This document shows, piece by piece, positions 33,038 through 43,131 of a stretch of DNA of 64,000 nt. Position 1 is the stretch's first letter, and each line of letters starts with the position of its first letter. Below the pieces are notes generated by a model. The model saw only the letters and a list, made by a program, of their open reading frames with translations. It was not told where the DNA came from and did not search any database. The stretch is from contig NZ_CP139145.1 in assembly GCF_034048115.1 (NCBI RefSeq), positions 1,488,001 to 1,552,000 on the forward strand. Direction: 5' to 3'. Both the position numbers and the translations under genes were made by a program. Origin of the DNA: Pseudarthrobacter sp. IC2-21. GTDB lineage: Bacteria > Actinomycetota > Actinomycetes > Actinomycetales > Micrococcaceae.

Positions 33038-35965
33038 ATGGCCACACGTACTACTCCCGCGCCCAAAGGCACCGCCCGAGGCGCGAACACCGCCAAATCC
33101 GGGAGCTCCGCGGGCCGCGGCGCAGGATCGTCGGGCTCCAAAGCCGGCGCCGGCGGAAGGACGGGATCCTCCACCGGTGCTGCCCGCACGCGCCAGCTTC
33201 CCGCCGTCGAACAGCGGCAGCCGTGGCTCCTGCGCGTGGTGGGCGGCGCATGGCTGGCCATCGGACACCTCGTGGGCGGAGGAGTCCGCCGGATCGGTTC
33301 CGACGTCAGCGACCTGCCGGCGGAGGACCGCCGCGACGGAGCTGCCCTGTTTAATCTCGCGCTCGGAACCTTCATCGCCACCTTCGCCTGGTGGGGCCTC
33401 ACGGGCTGGTTCCCCGACGCCGTGTACAGCGTGGTCAACGGAACCTTCGGCTGGGTGTCGCTGGTCTTGCCGCTGATGCTTTTTGCCTGCGCCTTCCGGC
33501 TCTTCCGGCAGCCCGATGACGGCCGCGGAAACAACCGGGTGGGCATCGGCTTCCTCATCATGACGTTCGCGGGCTGCGGGCTCGCGCACGTGCTGGGCGG
33601 CCAGCCCACGGTCGCCGAAGGCTTCGATGGCCTCCGCCAGGCCGGCGGCATGCTTGGCTTCCTGGCGGCGTCCCCGCTGGCAGCCATCCACCCTGCGGTG
33701 CCCGTTGTCCTGTATGGCGTTCTGGCCTTCATCTCCTTGCTGATCATCACGGCCACACCCTTCGGCGCCATTCCCCGCCGGCTCCGGGCAGCCTACGAAC
33801 ACCTCATGGGCCTTGACCTGCAGGAACCCGGCGAGGCAGCCGACCGCCACGACCGCAGCTATCTTGAGCAGACGCGCGCCGCCGTGGCCCCGCGCAAGAA
33901 GAAGCGCCGCTTCTTCGGCAGGAATGAAGACTCCGACGCCGGGCTGGAAGGCTATGTGGGTGACGAGGCCTTTGAGCACGCGGTCATCGATGACGAGGAC
34001 GCCGAGGCCGACAAATCAGGCCGCGGACCCCGTCCTGCGCCCGGTGTGCGGCGCCCCACGCAGGCTGAGATCGCCGTCGAAAAGATCAAGGCGGCCCAGG
34101 GCCTGGGGGCAGCAGGAAACAGTCCGGCGGAGAACGCCACCGAGGCCATTCCGCTCGTCACCCCGGGCATGGTGGCCGCCGGCTCGCTCAACCCGGCTGC
34201 CGGCGCCATCCCTCAGGTGCCGGCCAAACCCGTCACTCCGGTGCCGCTGCCCACGCCCATCCCGCAACGGACCGAACAGCTCTCCCTGGCGGGCGACGTC
34301 ACCTATACCCTGCCGTCGTCCGACGTGCTGACTCCGGGCTCCATCCCCAAGGAGCGCACTGAGGCCAATGACGCCGTCGTCGCCGCCCTCACGGACACCC
34401 TCCAGCAGTTCAACGTGGATGCCACGGTGACCGGCTTCAGCCGCGGCCCCACCGTGACCCGCTACGAAATTGAACTGGCCTCCGGAACCAAGGTGGAACG
34501 GGTCACCGCCCTGTCCAAGAACATTTCCTACGCCGTGGCCTCCAGCGACGTCCGCATCCTGAGCCCGATTCCGGGTAAGTCCGCCATCGGCATTGAAATC
34601 CCCAACACTGACCGCGAAACCGTTTCGCTCGGCGACGTCCTCCGCAGCCAGAACGCACGCCGGACCGAACACCCGATGGTGATGGGTGTGGGCAAAGACG
34701 TCGAAGGCGGCTACGTCGTGGCGAACCTGGCCAAGATGCCCCACCTGCTGGTGGCGGGAGCCACGGGCGCTGGTAAGTCATCGTTCGTGAACTCCATGAT
34801 CACCTCCATCCTGATGCGAGCCACCCCGGACGAGGTCCGCATGGTCATGGTGGACCCCAAACGCGTGGAACTGACCGCCTACGAAGGTGTGCCGCACCTC
34901 ATCACACCCATCATCACCAATCCGAAGAAGGCCGCCGAGGCCCTGCAGTGGGTGGTCCGGGAAATGGACGCCCGGTACGATGACCTGGCCAACTACGGGT
35001 TCAAACACATCGACGACTTCAACAAGGCGGTCCGGGCCGGCAAGGTGATCCCGCCCGAGGGTTCCAAGCGGGTCATCCGTCCGTACCCGTACCTGCTGGT
35101 GATCGTTGACGAGCTGGCCGACCTCATGATGGTGGCTCCGCGCGACGTGGAGGATTCGATTGTCCGCATCACGCAGCTCGCGCGTGCGGCCGGCATCCAC
35201 CTGGTCCTGGCAACGCAGCGGCCCTCCGTGGATGTGGTGACCGGTCTGATCAAGGCCAATGTCCCCTCCCGCATGGCGTTTGCCACGTCTTCGGTCACGG
35301 ACTCACGCGTGGTCCTCGACCAGCCCGGTGCGGAGAAACTCATTGGCCAGGGCGATGCCCTGTTCCTGCCGATGGGCGCCTCCAAAGCCATGCGCGTCCA
35401 GGGCGCCTGGGTCACTGAATCCGAAATCCACAAGGTTGTCGAGCACGTCAAGGGCCAGCTGAAGGCCGTGTACCGTGACGACGTCGCCCCTGAGGCGCAG
35501 AAGAAGCAGATCGACGACGACATCGGGGACGACCTCGAAGTCCTGCTGCAGGCCACGGAACTGGTGGTCACCACCCAGTTCGGCTCAACCTCCATGCTCC
35601 AGCGCAAACTCCGCGTCGGATTCGCCAAGGCCGGACGGCTCATGGACCTCCTGGAGTCGCGGGGAGTGGTAGGCCCGTCAGAAGGTTCCAAAGCACGCGA
35701 CGTCCTGGTCAAGCCGGACGATCTCGCCGCCGTGCTTGCCGCCATGAAGGGTCAGGACGCGCCCGCGGTTGCCGATTCCCAGACCGCCGCCCTCAGTGAG
35801 AACGCCAACGCCAACATCGCCCAGGGCGGCTACGCGGAAGACCTGGTCCAGGCGGACCTGGACCAGCGCAGCCAGAGCGTCGAATACTTCGACGGCGCAG
35901 ATACGAGCTCCGGTGACGATGATGAAGACGGGTCCGAAGACGCCTGGTCGCTCACCGGACGGTAG
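33038..35965 (+). CDS. ftsK: DNA translocase FtsK
   Basis: FtsK is the septal DNA pump that clears and resolves chromosomes at division. The 975-residue protein has a basic Ala/Gly/Ser/Thr-rich N-terminal tail, four hydrophobic helices (about 70-230), a low-complexity linker, the alpha/beta motor with Walker A GATGAGKSSF and Walker B LLVIVDELADLMM, and the C-terminal gamma domain ending near LLESRGVVGPSEGSKARDVL. ATG at 33038 is preferred; a GTG three codons upstream is possible and neither has a strong Shine-Dalgarno. pgsA follows by 9 bases. Confidence 0.95.
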   Translation: MATRTTPAPKGTARGANTAKSGSSAGRGAGSSGSKAGAGGRTGSSTGAARTRQLPAVEQRQPWLLRVVGGAWLAIGHLVGGGVRRIGSDVSDLPAEDRRDGAALFNLALGTFIATFAWWGLTGWFPDAVYSVVNGTFGWVSLVLPLMLFACAFRLFRQPDDGRGNNRVGIGFLIMTFAGCGLAHVLGGQPTVAEGFDGLRQAGGMLGFLAASPLAAIHPAVPVVLYGVLAFISLLIITATPFGAIPRRLRAAYEHLMGLDLQEPGEAADRHDRSYLEQTRAAVAPRKKKRRFFGRNEDSDAGLEGYVGDEAFEHAVIDDEDAEADKSGRGPRPAPGVRRPTQAEIAVEKIKAAQGLGAAGNSPAENATEAIPLVTPGMVAAGSLNPAAGAIPQVPAKPVTPVPLPTPIPQRTEQLSLAGDVTYTLPSSDVLTPGSIPKERTEANDAVVAALTDTLQQFNVDATVTGFSRGPTVTRYEIELASGTKVERVTALSKNISYAVASSDVRILSPIPGKSAIGIEIPNTDRETVSLGDVLRSQNARRTEHPMVMGVGKDVEGGYVVANLAKMPHLLVAGATGAGKSSFVNSMITSILMRATPDEVRMVMVDPKRVELTAYEGVPHLITPIITNPKKAAEALQWVVREMDARYDDLANYGFKHIDDFNKAVRAGKVIPPEGSKRVIRPYPYLLVIVDELADLMMVAPRDVEDSIVRITQLARAAGIHLVLATQRPSVDVVTGLIKANVPSRMAFATSSVTDSRVVLDQPGAEKLIGQGDALFLPMGASKAMRVQGAWVTESEIHKVVEHVKGQLKAVYRDDVAPEAQKKQIDDDIGDDLEVLLQATELVVTTQFGSTSMLQRKLRVGFAKAGRLMDLLESRGVVGPSEGSKARDVLVKPDDLAAVLAAMKGQDAPAVADSQTAALSENANANIAQGGYAEDLVQADLDQRSQSVEYFDGADTSSGDDDEDGSEDAWSLTGR

Positions 35966-35974
35966 CCTAGGAGG

Positions 35975-36622
35975 GTGACTAGCACCGAAGCAACTGCCGC
36001 AGGCTCCAGCAGCCGCGGGATTTGGAATCTCCCCAACATCCTGACCATGCTGCGTATTGCGCTCGTGCCGTTCTTCGTCTGGTTCCTCCTCCTCGATGCC
36101 CCCGGGCTGCGCAGCGAGTCCGGCCCGTGGCGCTGGGCGGCGGTACTGGGATTCGCCGTCGCCATCTACACGGACAAGCTCGACGGCGACATCGCCAGGA
36201 GCCGCGGGCTCGTCACCAATTTCGGCAAGATCGCCGATCCCATCGCCGATAAGCTCCTGATCGGCTCCGCGCTGGTCATGTTGTGCGTCCTCGGTGAGCT
36301 GCCGTGGTGGGTCACCATCGTGATCCTCATTCGGGAGTGGGGCATCACCGCTCTTCGCTTCTTTGTCATCCGCTACGGCGTCATTCCGGCCTCGCGCGGC
36401 GGCAAGCTCAAGACCGTGGTGCAGACGGCGGCCATCTTCCTGTACCTTCTGCCGTTGGGCGCGCTGGCACCCTGGCTGGTGTGGGTGGCCTTCGCGGTCA
36501 TGATGGTGGCGGTACTCATCACCGTGTGGACCGGCGTCGAATACGTGGTGGAAGCCCTTCGCCTGCGGGCACGGGGAAAGCGGTCCCGGAACCCAGAACC
36601 AGACCCCCAGGAGCAGCCATGA
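35975..36622 (+). CDS. pgsA: CDP-diacylglycerol--glycerol-3-phosphate 3-phosphatidyltransferase
   Basis: This membrane enzyme makes phosphatidylglycerol phosphate. The 215-residue protein has the CDP-alcohol phosphotransferase signature as TDKLDGDIARSRGL, then FGKIADPIADK, with all the conserved aspartates (first D of the D-x-x-D-G motif onward), and about five helices. The start is GTG at 35975. Its stop overlaps the ATG of cinA. The position pgsA-cinA-clgR matches other Actinobacteria. Confidence 0.94.
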   Translation: MTSTEATAAGSSSRGIWNLPNILTMLRIALVPFFVWFLLLDAPGLRSESGPWRWAAVLGFAVAIYTDKLDGDIARSRGLVTNFGKIADPIADKLLIGSALVMLCVLGELPWWVTIVILIREWGITALRFFVIRYGVIPASRGGKLKTVVQTAAIFLYLLPLGALAPWLVWVAFAVMMVAVLITVWTGVEYVVEALRLRARGKRSRNPEPDPQEQP

Positions 36623-37098
36623 CAAATCTTCACCATCTGGCCGAACAGGCAGTCCGTAATGCCCTGGACGCGGGCCGCACCGTTGCCGCCGCTGAATCCC
36701 TGACGGCCGGGATGGTCACCGCTGTCCTGGCAGATACCGCCGGCGCCTCGGGGATGCTTCAGGGCGGCGTGGTGGCTTACCAGAACTCCGTGAAAGTTGA
36801 CATCCTGGGCGTTTCAGCCGAGCTCCTGGCCGCCGTCGGCTCGGTGGATGGCGACGTCGCCGCCGCGATGGCAAGGGGTGTCCGGTCGGCACTGGGTGCG
36901 GACATCGGCGTTGCCACCACCGGTGTTGCCGGACCGGAGGAACACGACGGCAAAGCCGTGGGCACCGTCTTCATTGGAATTGCCACTGCCGAAGGCGCCT
37001 CGGCTTTCCCCTACAGCTTCACCGGGAACCGCGCCGATATCCGCGGGCAGGCGTGCGGTGCGGCGCTGGAACGGCTGCTCACGGTCCTGCCTTCCTGA
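36619..37098 (+). CDS. cinA: Nicotinamide-nucleotide amidohydrolase (CinA C-terminal domain)
   Basis: The 159-residue protein is a stand-alone CinA C-terminal domain (PncC type), which hydrolyses nicotinamide mononucleotide to nicotinate mononucleotide in pyridine-nucleotide salvage. Visible motifs are AAAESLTAGMVTAVLADTAGAS, GGVVAYQNSVKVDILGV and IGVATTGVAGPEEHDGKAVGTVFIGI. The N-terminal ADP-ribose pyrophosphatase domain of long CinA is absent. ATG at 36619 overlaps the pgsA stop, with GGAG upstream. Confidence 0.93.
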   Translation: MTNLHHLAEQAVRNALDAGRTVAAAESLTAGMVTAVLADTAGASGMLQGGVVAYQNSVKVDILGVSAELLAAVGSVDGDVAAAMARGVRSALGADIGVATTGVAGPEEHDGKAVGTVFIGIATAEGASAFPYSFTGNRADIRGQACGAALERLLTVLPS

Positions 37099-37179
37099 GG
37101 GCCTATGCCTTTGAAGCTACCGGGCGTAAAGTTGCCGGGAACAAATTCCCGAACGTATTAGTTATTACATTGTGTCGCT

Positions 37180-37208
37180 TTGGCAGAGCCGGGGCGCCTA
37201 GGATAAAT
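37180..37208 (+). promoter_or_regulatory. Candidate promoter of the ClgR-like gene
   Basis: TTGGCA at 37180-37185 and GATAAA at 37203-37208 are separated by exactly 17 bases, a good sigma-70-type pair, placing the start of transcription near 37215. Both candidate start codons of the gene lie downstream. Confidence 0.5.
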
Positions 37209-37260
37209 ATCAACTTCGGTTTCATGTGGACCGGACTTATGAAGGAGCAAGGCGATACAG

Positions 37261-37701
37261 ATGGTAAAGCAGCCCGTATCCGTAAACGGCGTTGTCCGCT
37301 GGAAGGATGTGGGCCTCGCCGATCAGGCTAAGAGCGAACAGAAGGAGCGCAAAATGGTAGTACTTCGCCACGAAATCGGTGATGTCCTGCGCGATGTCCG
37401 CCAGCGCCAGGGTCGTACGCTCCGCGAAGTTTCGCACAGTGCCCGTGTATCCCTCGGCTACCTCAGCGAAGTGGAACGGGGTCAGAAGGAAGCCTCGTCA
37501 GAGCTCCTGTCGTCGATCTGCTCCGCCTTGGACGTGCCGTTGTCCAGCATGCTCCGTGAAGTCAGCGACCGCGTGGCCGTCGCCGAAGGCGTTGCCGTTC
37601 CCGACACCGTTCCGCAGGAATTCTCCCAGCGCTACGGCCGCGACCTTGACCGCGAAATCAACAACGAACTTTCCACCGGCCTGCTTTCCGGCGCACGGTA
37701 A
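37261..37701 (+). CDS. XRE-family HTH regulator, ClgR-like
   Basis: The 146-residue protein has an HTH_3 domain: [48 protein letters not shown]. The C-terminal segment resembles ClgR, the actinobacterial activator of the Clp protease and stress genes. The location after pgsA-cinA supports this. The start is uncertain. ATG at 37261 gives a 31-residue N-terminal extension; ATG at 37354 (MVVLRHEIG) has AAGGAG eight bases upstream and gives a 115-residue protein. A bidirectional terminator follows. Confidence 0.85.
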   Translation: MVKQPVSVNGVVRWKDVGLADQAKSEQKERKMVVLRHEIGDVLRDVRQRQGRTLREVSHSARVSLGYLSEVERGQKEASSELLSSICSALDVPLSSMLREVSDRVAVAEGVAVPDTVPQEFSQRYGRDLDREINNELSTGLLSGAR

Positions 37702-37720
37702 GCGAGCCTGCACTACTCAT

Positions 37721-37755
37721 AACGAAGCCTCCGGTCATTGGCCGGAGGCTTCGTT
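37721..37755. terminator. Bidirectional terminator between the ClgR-like and MarR genes
   Basis: AACGAAGCCTCCGG at 37721-37734 and CCGGAGGCTTCGTT at 37742-37755 are exact reverse complements with a 7-nt loop. The two genes converge on it from either side. Confidence 0.85.
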
Positions 37756-37775
37756 GCGCTTGGTCCCCGCTTTGT

Positions 37776-38342
37776 CTACCTGGAAGCGTTGCCCGCACGG
37801 TGCGTTGCCGCCGCGTCTTTGCCGATGACGTCAAGATCAAAGATGGAGTTGAGCTTGGCCATGTATTCGGCCAGCGTCTGCAGTTCCTCCACCGGCCATT
37901 CCCCCAACCGCTCCCGGAAGTCCTGCCGGCGCGCATCCTGGACCTGGTGCATCTTCTCCTCACCCTTTTCGGTGAGACGGATCGACTGCGCCCGCCCGTC
38001 GAGCGGATCGGCCTCCTTGGAGACCAAACCGATGCTTTCAAGGAAGGCGATCTGGCGGCTCACCGACGGCTTGCCCACGCCGATGTTCTGCGCAAGGTCC
38101 GTCAGGCGGATGGGACCCTCACGCCGAATAACCGCCAACAGGCCGTAGGCCGATGGCTCCATGTCCGGATGGACCTGGCGCGAAAGCTGCTGGGAAATGG
38201 AACGCGAACGGCGCCAAAAAAGGCTGATTTGATGTTCCACCGTGTTGAGCGTTTCGTCGAGGCTGTCCCCGCTTGAAACGGAGTCCGGCGCGCCTGCGTC
38301 AGCACGTGCTCCCCGCTGGCGGCCATCGGCTGGATTGCTCAT
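37776..38342 (-). CDS. MarR-family transcriptional regulator
   Basis: The 188-residue protein has a winged-helix MarR domain: YGLLAVIRREGPIRLTDLAQNIGVGKPSVSRQIAFLESIGLVSKEADPLDGRAQSIRLTEKGEE, where the recognition helix is the VGKPSVSRQIAFLE segment and the wing carries the conserved D-x-R. It is probably a repressor responding to a small molecule; the targets are not evident. ATG at 38342 (MSNPADGRQ) is preferred over a start nine codons upstream. It is divergent from the DUF3046 gene, with 41 bases between starts, so its own operator may sit there. Confidence 0.92.
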   Translation of the reverse strand: MSNPADGRQRGARADAGAPDSVSSGDSLDETLNTVEHQISLFWRRSRSISQQLSRQVHPDMEPSAYGLLAVIRREGPIRLTDLAQNIGVGKPSVSRQIAFLESIGLVSKEADPLDGRAQSIRLTEKGEEKMHQVQDARRQDFRERLGEWPVEELQTLAEYMAKLNSIFDLDVIGKDAAATHRAGNASR

Positions 38343-38383
38343 GCCAACAATTCTAGGGTCCCGGAACATGAGAGACTCTATTG

Positions 38384-38605
38384 GTGCGGATCAGTGACTA
38401 TTGGCGGCTTATGGACGACGAATTCGGGGCAGGCTACTCAAGGGTCCTCAGCAGCACCCTGGTCCTGGCAGGCGTTGGGGGACGCACCGCGGACGAAGCA
38501 CTCAAGGCCGGCGTGAGCCCTCGAAGCGTGTGGCTCGCCATGTGTGAGGTGCAGGACGTTCCGCCCGAGCGGCGCCTGGGCCGTGACGTGAAGCCCCGGG
38601 ACTAA
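38384..38605 (+). CDS. DUF3046 protein
   Basis: The 73-residue protein is of the DUF3046 family found immediately upstream of recA in many Actinobacteria. It opens VRISDYWRLMDDEFGAGYSRVLSSTLVLAGVGGRTADEAL and ends in VPPERRLGRDVKPRD. The function is unknown. The start is GTG at 38384, with a TTG one codon earlier as an alternative. The recA LexA box begins 44 bases after its stop, so it is not in the recA transcript unless read-through occurs. Confidence 0.88.
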   Translation: MRISDYWRLMDDEFGAGYSRVLSSTLVLAGVGGRTADEALKAGVSPRSVWLAMCEVQDVPPERRLGRDVKPRD

Positions 38606-38648
38606 CGGGCACGCTCCTTCCTTCCGGCTGACACGCCGTCGAATCTGT

Positions 38649-38664
38649 TCGAATATCTGTTCGG
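38649..38664 (+). promoter_or_regulatory. LexA box of recA
   Basis: TCGAATATCTGTTCGG matches TCGAAC-N4-GTTCGA at 10 of 12 specified bases. An extra half-site, TCGAAT, begins at 38639 and pairs with the same central TTCGA, so two overlapping sites exist. A -10-like TATGAT follows at 38672-38677, 17 bases after TCGAAT, so bound LexA would cover the promoter. Confidence 0.85.
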
Positions 38665-38807
38665 GTAAAGCTATGATTTTTCCAGTGGGTTATCCACATA
38701 CGCGATGTCGCCCGGCTTGAATGTCAGAGGGTGCCATTAGCGTCAGAGATGACCAATAAAGGCCGCTGAGGCCACTCCAAAGCGAGAAAGCATTAGAGGT
38801 GTGAACC

Positions 38808-39863
38808 ATGGCGGCAGCCCCGGATCGTGAAAAAGCGCTGGAAGCAGCGCTGGCCCAGATTGACAAGCAGTTCGGCAAGGGATCGGTCATGCGGCTGGGG
38901 GATGAAGTCCGTGCCCCCATCGAAGTCATTCCCACCGGCTCCATCGCCCTGGACGTCGCCCTGGGCATTGGCGGTTTGCCCCGCGGCCGCGTTGTGGAGA
39001 TCTACGGCCCGGAATCCTCGGGTAAAACCACGGTGGCCCTGCATGCGGTCGCAAACGCTCAGCGTCTGGGCGGCATTGCTGCCTTCATCGACGCCGAGCA
39101 CGCCCTGGACCCGGAATACGCTGCCAAGCTGGGCGTCGATACCGACGCCCTCCTGGTCTCCCAGCCGGACACCGGCGAGCAGGCACTGGAAATCATGGAC
39201 ATGTTGATCGGGTCCGGTTCCCTGGACGTCATCGTCATCGACTCCGTGGCAGCCCTGGTGCCGCGTGCGGAAATCGAAGGCGACATGGGAGACAGCCACG
39301 TTGGCCTGCAGGCCCGCCTGATGAGCCAGGCGCTGCGTAAGATCACCGGCCGCCTGAGCCAGACCAAGACCACTGCCATCTTCATCAACCAGCTCCGTGA
39401 AAAGATCGGCGTGTTCTTCGGCTCCCCGGAGACCACCACCGGTGGTAAGGCCCTGAAGTTCTACGCCTCCATCCGCATCGACGTCCGCCGGATCCAGACG
39501 TTGAAGGAAGGCGCGGACTCGGTCGGTAACCGCACCAAAGCCAAGATCGTCAAGAACAAAATGGCGCCGCCCTTCAAGATCGCCGAGTTTGACATCATCT
39601 ACGGCCAGGGCATTTCCCGTGAGGGCGGCATCATCGACATGGGTGTTGAACACGGCCTCATCAAGAAGTCCGGTTCATGGTTCACGTACGACGGCGACCA
39701 GCTGGGCCAGGGCATGGAGAACTCCCGCCGTTTCCTGCGCGACAACCCCGAACTGGCCGCCGAGCTGGAGCGCCTCATCAAGGAGAAGCTGGGGGTGGGT
39801 GTTAAGCCCGCCGCCGACGAGTCCAAGGATTCGCCCAAGCTGAAGGCCGTTGACGGCTTCTAG
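38808..39863 (+). CDS. recA: Recombinase RecA
   Basis: RecA forms the ATP-dependent strand-exchange filament and activates LexA self-cleavage. The 351-residue protein is complete: Walker [17 protein letters not shown], the [17 protein letters not shown] block, Walker [23 protein letters not shown], loop L2 [26 protein letters not shown], and an acidic/lysine-rich C-terminus. No intein interrupts it. The start is ATG at 38808 with AGAGGTG upstream. recX follows. Confidence 0.99.
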   Translation: MAAAPDREKALEAALAQIDKQFGKGSVMRLGDEVRAPIEVIPTGSIALDVALGIGGLPRGRVVEIYGPESSGKTTVALHAVANAQRLGGIAAFIDAEHALDPEYAAKLGVDTDALLVSQPDTGEQALEIMDMLIGSGSLDVIVIDSVAALVPRAEIEGDMGDSHVGLQARLMSQALRKITGRLSQTKTTAIFINQLREKIGVFFGSPETTTGGKALKFYASIRIDVRRIQTLKEGADSVGNRTKAKIVKNKMAPPFKIAEFDIIYGQGISREGGIIDMGVEHGLIKKSGSWFTYDGDQLGQGMENSRRFLRDNPELAAELERLIKEKLGVGVKPAADESKDSPKLKAVDGF

Positions 39864-39918
39864 GTTGACGGGCCATCGGGCCGCATGTCCTGCCGAGCGT
39901 TTGAGGGGCCGGGAAATT

Positions 39919-40584
39919 ATGGGTGAATGGGAGTCCGGGGGAGGACCCGGGCGGCGTAAGGGTGCCGGCAGCCGGCGCAGGTCAGGCTGGGCCGGCAGTG
40001 CGGGCCCGGACGGGCCCGACCCTGAGTCGTCCGTCGCCTCGGACCCCGAACCCGACCCCGCCTCGGTTGCCCGCGCCATAGTCCTGCGGCAACTGACCAG
40101 TTCGGCGAAAAGCCGATTGCAGCTGTCCCGCAAGCTCGCGGAACGGAACATCCCCGAGGACGTGGCCGAAGACGTCCTGGACCGGTTCCAGGAAGTCCGC
40201 CTGATCGACGACGCCGAGTTTGCCGACATGTGGGTGCGCAGCCGGTCCCAGTCGCGGAAGCTGGCGAAGGGGGCCCTGCGGCGCGAGTTGTCGGACAAGG
40301 GCATTGACGCCGATACTGCCGCCGCCGCACTGGAGCAACTCTCCGACGCCGATGAAGAAGCTGCCGCCCGGCTACTGGTGGAACGTAAGCTGCGTTCCGG
40401 TGCGGACCTCTCCGACAGGGCCGAACGGGACAAAACCACCCGACGCCTCGCCTCCATGCTCGCCCGGAAGGGCTACCAGCCTGCCCAGGCATTCAGGGTG
40501 GTGGGTGAGGTCATTGATGCCCGGCTGGGCGGCGAGGCAGGCGGCTACGGGCCCGGCCACGACAGCTACGGGCCCGGCCTGTAG
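39919..40584 (+). CDS. recX: Regulatory protein RecX
   Basis: RecX binds RecA filaments and limits their activity. The 221-residue protein has a 50-residue polar N-terminal extension, then the three-helix repeats beginning IVLRQLTSSAKSRLQLSRKLAERNIPEDVAEDVLDRF and continuing DDAEFADMWVRSR. ATG at 39919 is preferred; a TTG at 39850 inside the recA end would add 23 residues. The Shine-Dalgarno is weak, which suggests coupling to recA and low expression. The C-terminus has a short GYGPGHDSYGPGL repeat. Confidence 0.92.
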   Translation: MGEWESGGGPGRRKGAGSRRRSGWAGSAGPDGPDPESSVASDPEPDPASVARAIVLRQLTSSAKSRLQLSRKLAERNIPEDVAEDVLDRFQEVRLIDDAEFADMWVRSRSQSRKLAKGALRRELSDKGIDADTAAAALEQLSDADEEAAARLLVERKLRSGADLSDRAERDKTTRRLASMLARKGYQPAQAFRVVGEVIDARLGGEAGGYGPGHDSYGPGL

Positions 40585-40626
40585 GCCGCCGGGGCGGAGC
40601 CTCCGCTGAGCCGGTACCCTTAACAG

Positions 40627-42216
40627 GTGAGTTTGACCATTCCTTCCCCCGCATCCGGCACCGTCCCTTCCGCAGCCTCCGGCGCGCCGCACGAAACAGG
40701 CGCAATGCCCGTTGCAGGCGCTCCGCAGCCGCGTACCTATCAGGTGCGCACCTTTGGCTGCCAGATGAATGTCCATGATTCGGAGCGGATGGCCGGCATG
40801 CTCGAGGCGGCTGGCTACGTCGCCGCCCAGGGTGAGCAGGCCGACGTCGTCGTCTTCAACACCTGCGCGGTGCGTGAGAACGCGGACAACAAGCTTTACG
40901 GCAACCTGGGCATGCTGGTGCCGGTGAAGGCCGCCAACCCGGGAATGCAGATCGCCGTCGGCGGCTGCCTGGCGCAGAAGGACCGCGAAGCCATCCTCAG
41001 GAAGGCTCCCTGGGTGGACGCCGTGTTCGGAACCCACAATGTGGGCGCGCTGCCGGCGCTGCTGGACCGGGCCCGGCATAACAACGAAGCCCAGTTGGAG
41101 ATCCTCGAATCCCTGGATGTTTTCCCCTCCACCCTGCCCACCAAGCGGGACTCGGTCTACTCGGGATGGGTCTCCATCTCCGTGGGCTGCAACAACACCT
41201 GCACGTTCTGCATCGTTCCCGCCCTTCGCGGCAAGGAGAAGGACCGCCGCCCCGGCGACATCCTCGCTGAAATCCAGGCGCTCGTGGACGATGGTGCGAT
41301 CGAAGTCACCCTCCTCGGGCAAAACGTGAACTCCTATGGCGTGGAATTCGGCGACCGGCAGGCTTTCTCCAAACTCCTGCGCGCCTGCGGCGAAATCGAG
41401 GGCCTCGAGCGGGTCCGGTTCACCAGTCCGCACCCGGCTGCGTTCACCGACGACGTCATTGATGCCATGGCCGAGACCCCAAACGTTATGCCGCAGCTGC
41501 ACATGCCGCTGCAGTCCGGATCGGACAAGGTCCTGAAAGACATGAAGCGGTCCTACCGGTCCACCAAGTTCCTTGGCATCCTGGACAAGGTGCGGGAGAA
41601 AATTCCGCACGCCGCCATCTCCACCGACATCATTGTGGGCTTCCCGGGGGAGACGGAGGAGGACTTCCAGGCCACCCTGGATGTGGTGGAGAAATCGCGA
41701 TTCGCCACTGCTTTCACATTCCAGTACTCCAAGCGGCCGGGCACCCCCGCGGCAGAGCTGCCCGATCAGCTGCCCAAGGCCGTGGTGCAGGAGCGCTTTG
41801 AACGACTGACCGCCCTGCAGGACAGAATTGCCGCAGAAGAAAATGCCAAGCAGCTGGGCCGGCGGGTGGAAGTCATGGTTACCGCCCAGTCCGGCCGGAA
41901 GTCTGAAGAGACGCACCGGCTCTCGGGCAGGTCCCGGGACCAGCGGCTGGTGCACTTCTCGGTTCCCGCTGGCGCCGAATCACCCCGCCCCGGTGACCTG
42001 GTCACCGTCACCATTACCGGGGCCGCCGCCTTCCACCTCGTCGCGGACCCGGCACTGGAGGACTACAGCCTGCGGCGGTCCCGTGCCGGCGATGCCTGGG
42101 ACCGGTCGCAAGCGGACTCCTGCGGCGCTCCCGTCCCGGGCGCCGGAGCCGGCGCGGGCGGTGCCCGGACCGGCGTCCTGCTGGGCATGCCGACCCTGCC
42201 GGTCCGGAGCCGCTGA
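40627..42216 (+). CDS. miaB: tRNA-2-methylthio-N6-dimethylallyladenosine synthase MiaB
   Basis: MiaB methylthiolates i6A37 of tRNA after MiaA. In the 529-residue protein the N-terminal MTTase domain has [14 protein letters not shown] and [15 protein letters not shown]. The radical SAM motif is [14 protein letters not shown]. The C-terminal TRAM domain follows near residue 410. The tail after TRAM is about 50 residues longer than usual and Gly/Ala/Pro-rich. The start is GTG at 40627. miaA begins three bases after the stop, so the two successive enzymes are co-expressed. Confidence 0.97.
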   Translation: MSLTIPSPASGTVPSAASGAPHETGAMPVAGAPQPRTYQVRTFGCQMNVHDSERMAGMLEAAGYVAAQGEQADVVVFNTCAVRENADNKLYGNLGMLVPVKAANPGMQIAVGGCLAQKDREAILRKAPWVDAVFGTHNVGALPALLDRARHNNEAQLEILESLDVFPSTLPTKRDSVYSGWVSISVGCNNTCTFCIVPALRGKEKDRRPGDILAEIQALVDDGAIEVTLLGQNVNSYGVEFGDRQAFSKLLRACGEIEGLERVRFTSPHPAAFTDDVIDAMAETPNVMPQLHMPLQSGSDKVLKDMKRSYRSTKFLGILDKVREKIPHAAISTDIIVGFPGETEEDFQATLDVVEKSRFATAFTFQYSKRPGTPAAELPDQLPKAVVQERFERLTALQDRIAAEENAKQLGRRVEVMVTAQSGRKSEETHRLSGRSRDQRLVHFSVPAGAESPRPGDLVTVTITGAAAFHLVADPALEDYSLRRSRAGDAWDRSQADSCGAPVPGAGAGAGGARTGVLLGMPTLPVRSR

Positions 42217-42219
42217 CCG

Positions 42220-43131
42220 GTGGCCCGGCCTCCGGTCATCGCCGTCGTCGGTCCCACCGGCTCAGGCAAGTCCGATCTTGCGGTCAGCCTTGCACTCGAA
42301 TTGGGTGGCGAGGTGATCAATGCCGACGCCATGCAGTTCTACCGCGGCATGGACATCGGCACGGCCAAGATCACCCTGGCCGAACGGCGCGGCGTGCCCC
42401 ATCACCTGCTGGACACCCTGGACGTCACCGAGGAAGCCAGCGTTTCCGATTTCCAGCAGCAGGCACGGGAGGTCATCCGCGGCATTCACGACCGCGGTAA
42501 GCGCGCCATCGTGGCGGGCGGGTCCGGCCTCTACGTGCGGGCTGTCCTGGACGTCCTTGAGTTCCCGGGGACCGACCCGGCAGTGCGCCGCACCCTGGAA
42601 GCCGAGCTCGAACAATCCGGACCCGAAGCCCTCCTTTCCCGGCTCCGGGACGTGGATCCCGTCTCCGCAGGCAGGGTCAGCGATGCCCGTCGCATCGTCC
42701 GGGCACTGGAGGTGCACCAGCTCACCGGCCGGCCCTTCAGCTCCTTTATGCCCCAGCGTGAGTACTTCCAGCCGGCCGTGCAGATCGGGCTGGCCGTGGA
42801 CCGCGAAGCCCTCCGGGAACGGCTGGGCCTGCGGGTACACAGGATGGTTGACAACGGCCTGCTCGAGGAAGTGCGCCGACTCGACGCGGCCGGACTGCGC
42901 AGCGGAAAAACCGCGCCCCGGGCACTGGGCTATGCCCAGTTTTTGAAGGTGCTCGACGGCGCCGCAACCGTCGCCGAGGCAACCGAGGACACCATCGTGG
43001 CCACCCGGCAATTCGCCCGGCGCCAGCTCACCTGGTTCCGGGCGGATCCCCGCATCGGCTGGCTGGACTGGCAGGCCCCGGACCTTGTGGCCCAGGCCGC
43101 CGCCCTGGCCGGCTCACAGCCGGTCAGCTGA
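42220..43131 (+). CDS. miaA: tRNA dimethylallyltransferase MiaA
   Basis: MiaA adds dimethylallyl to A37 of tRNAs reading UNN codons. The 303-residue protein has the P-loop [33 protein letters not shown], the [14 protein letters not shown] block and the C-terminal [13 protein letters not shown] region. The start is GTG at 42220, directly after miaB. The stop codon TGA is also the first three bases of a 25-bp tandem repeat. Confidence 0.97.
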   Translation: MARPPVIAVVGPTGSGKSDLAVSLALELGGEVINADAMQFYRGMDIGTAKITLAERRGVPHHLLDTLDVTEEASVSDFQQQAREVIRGIHDRGKRAIVAGGSGLYVRAVLDVLEFPGTDPAVRRTLEAELEQSGPEALLSRLRDVDPVSAGRVSDARRIVRALEVHQLTGRPFSSFMPQREYFQPAVQIGLAVDREALRERLGLRVHRMVDNGLLEEVRRLDAAGLRSGKTAPRALGYAQFLKVLDGAATVAEATEDTIVATRQFARRQLTWFRADPRIGWLDWQAPDLVAQAAALAGSQPVS

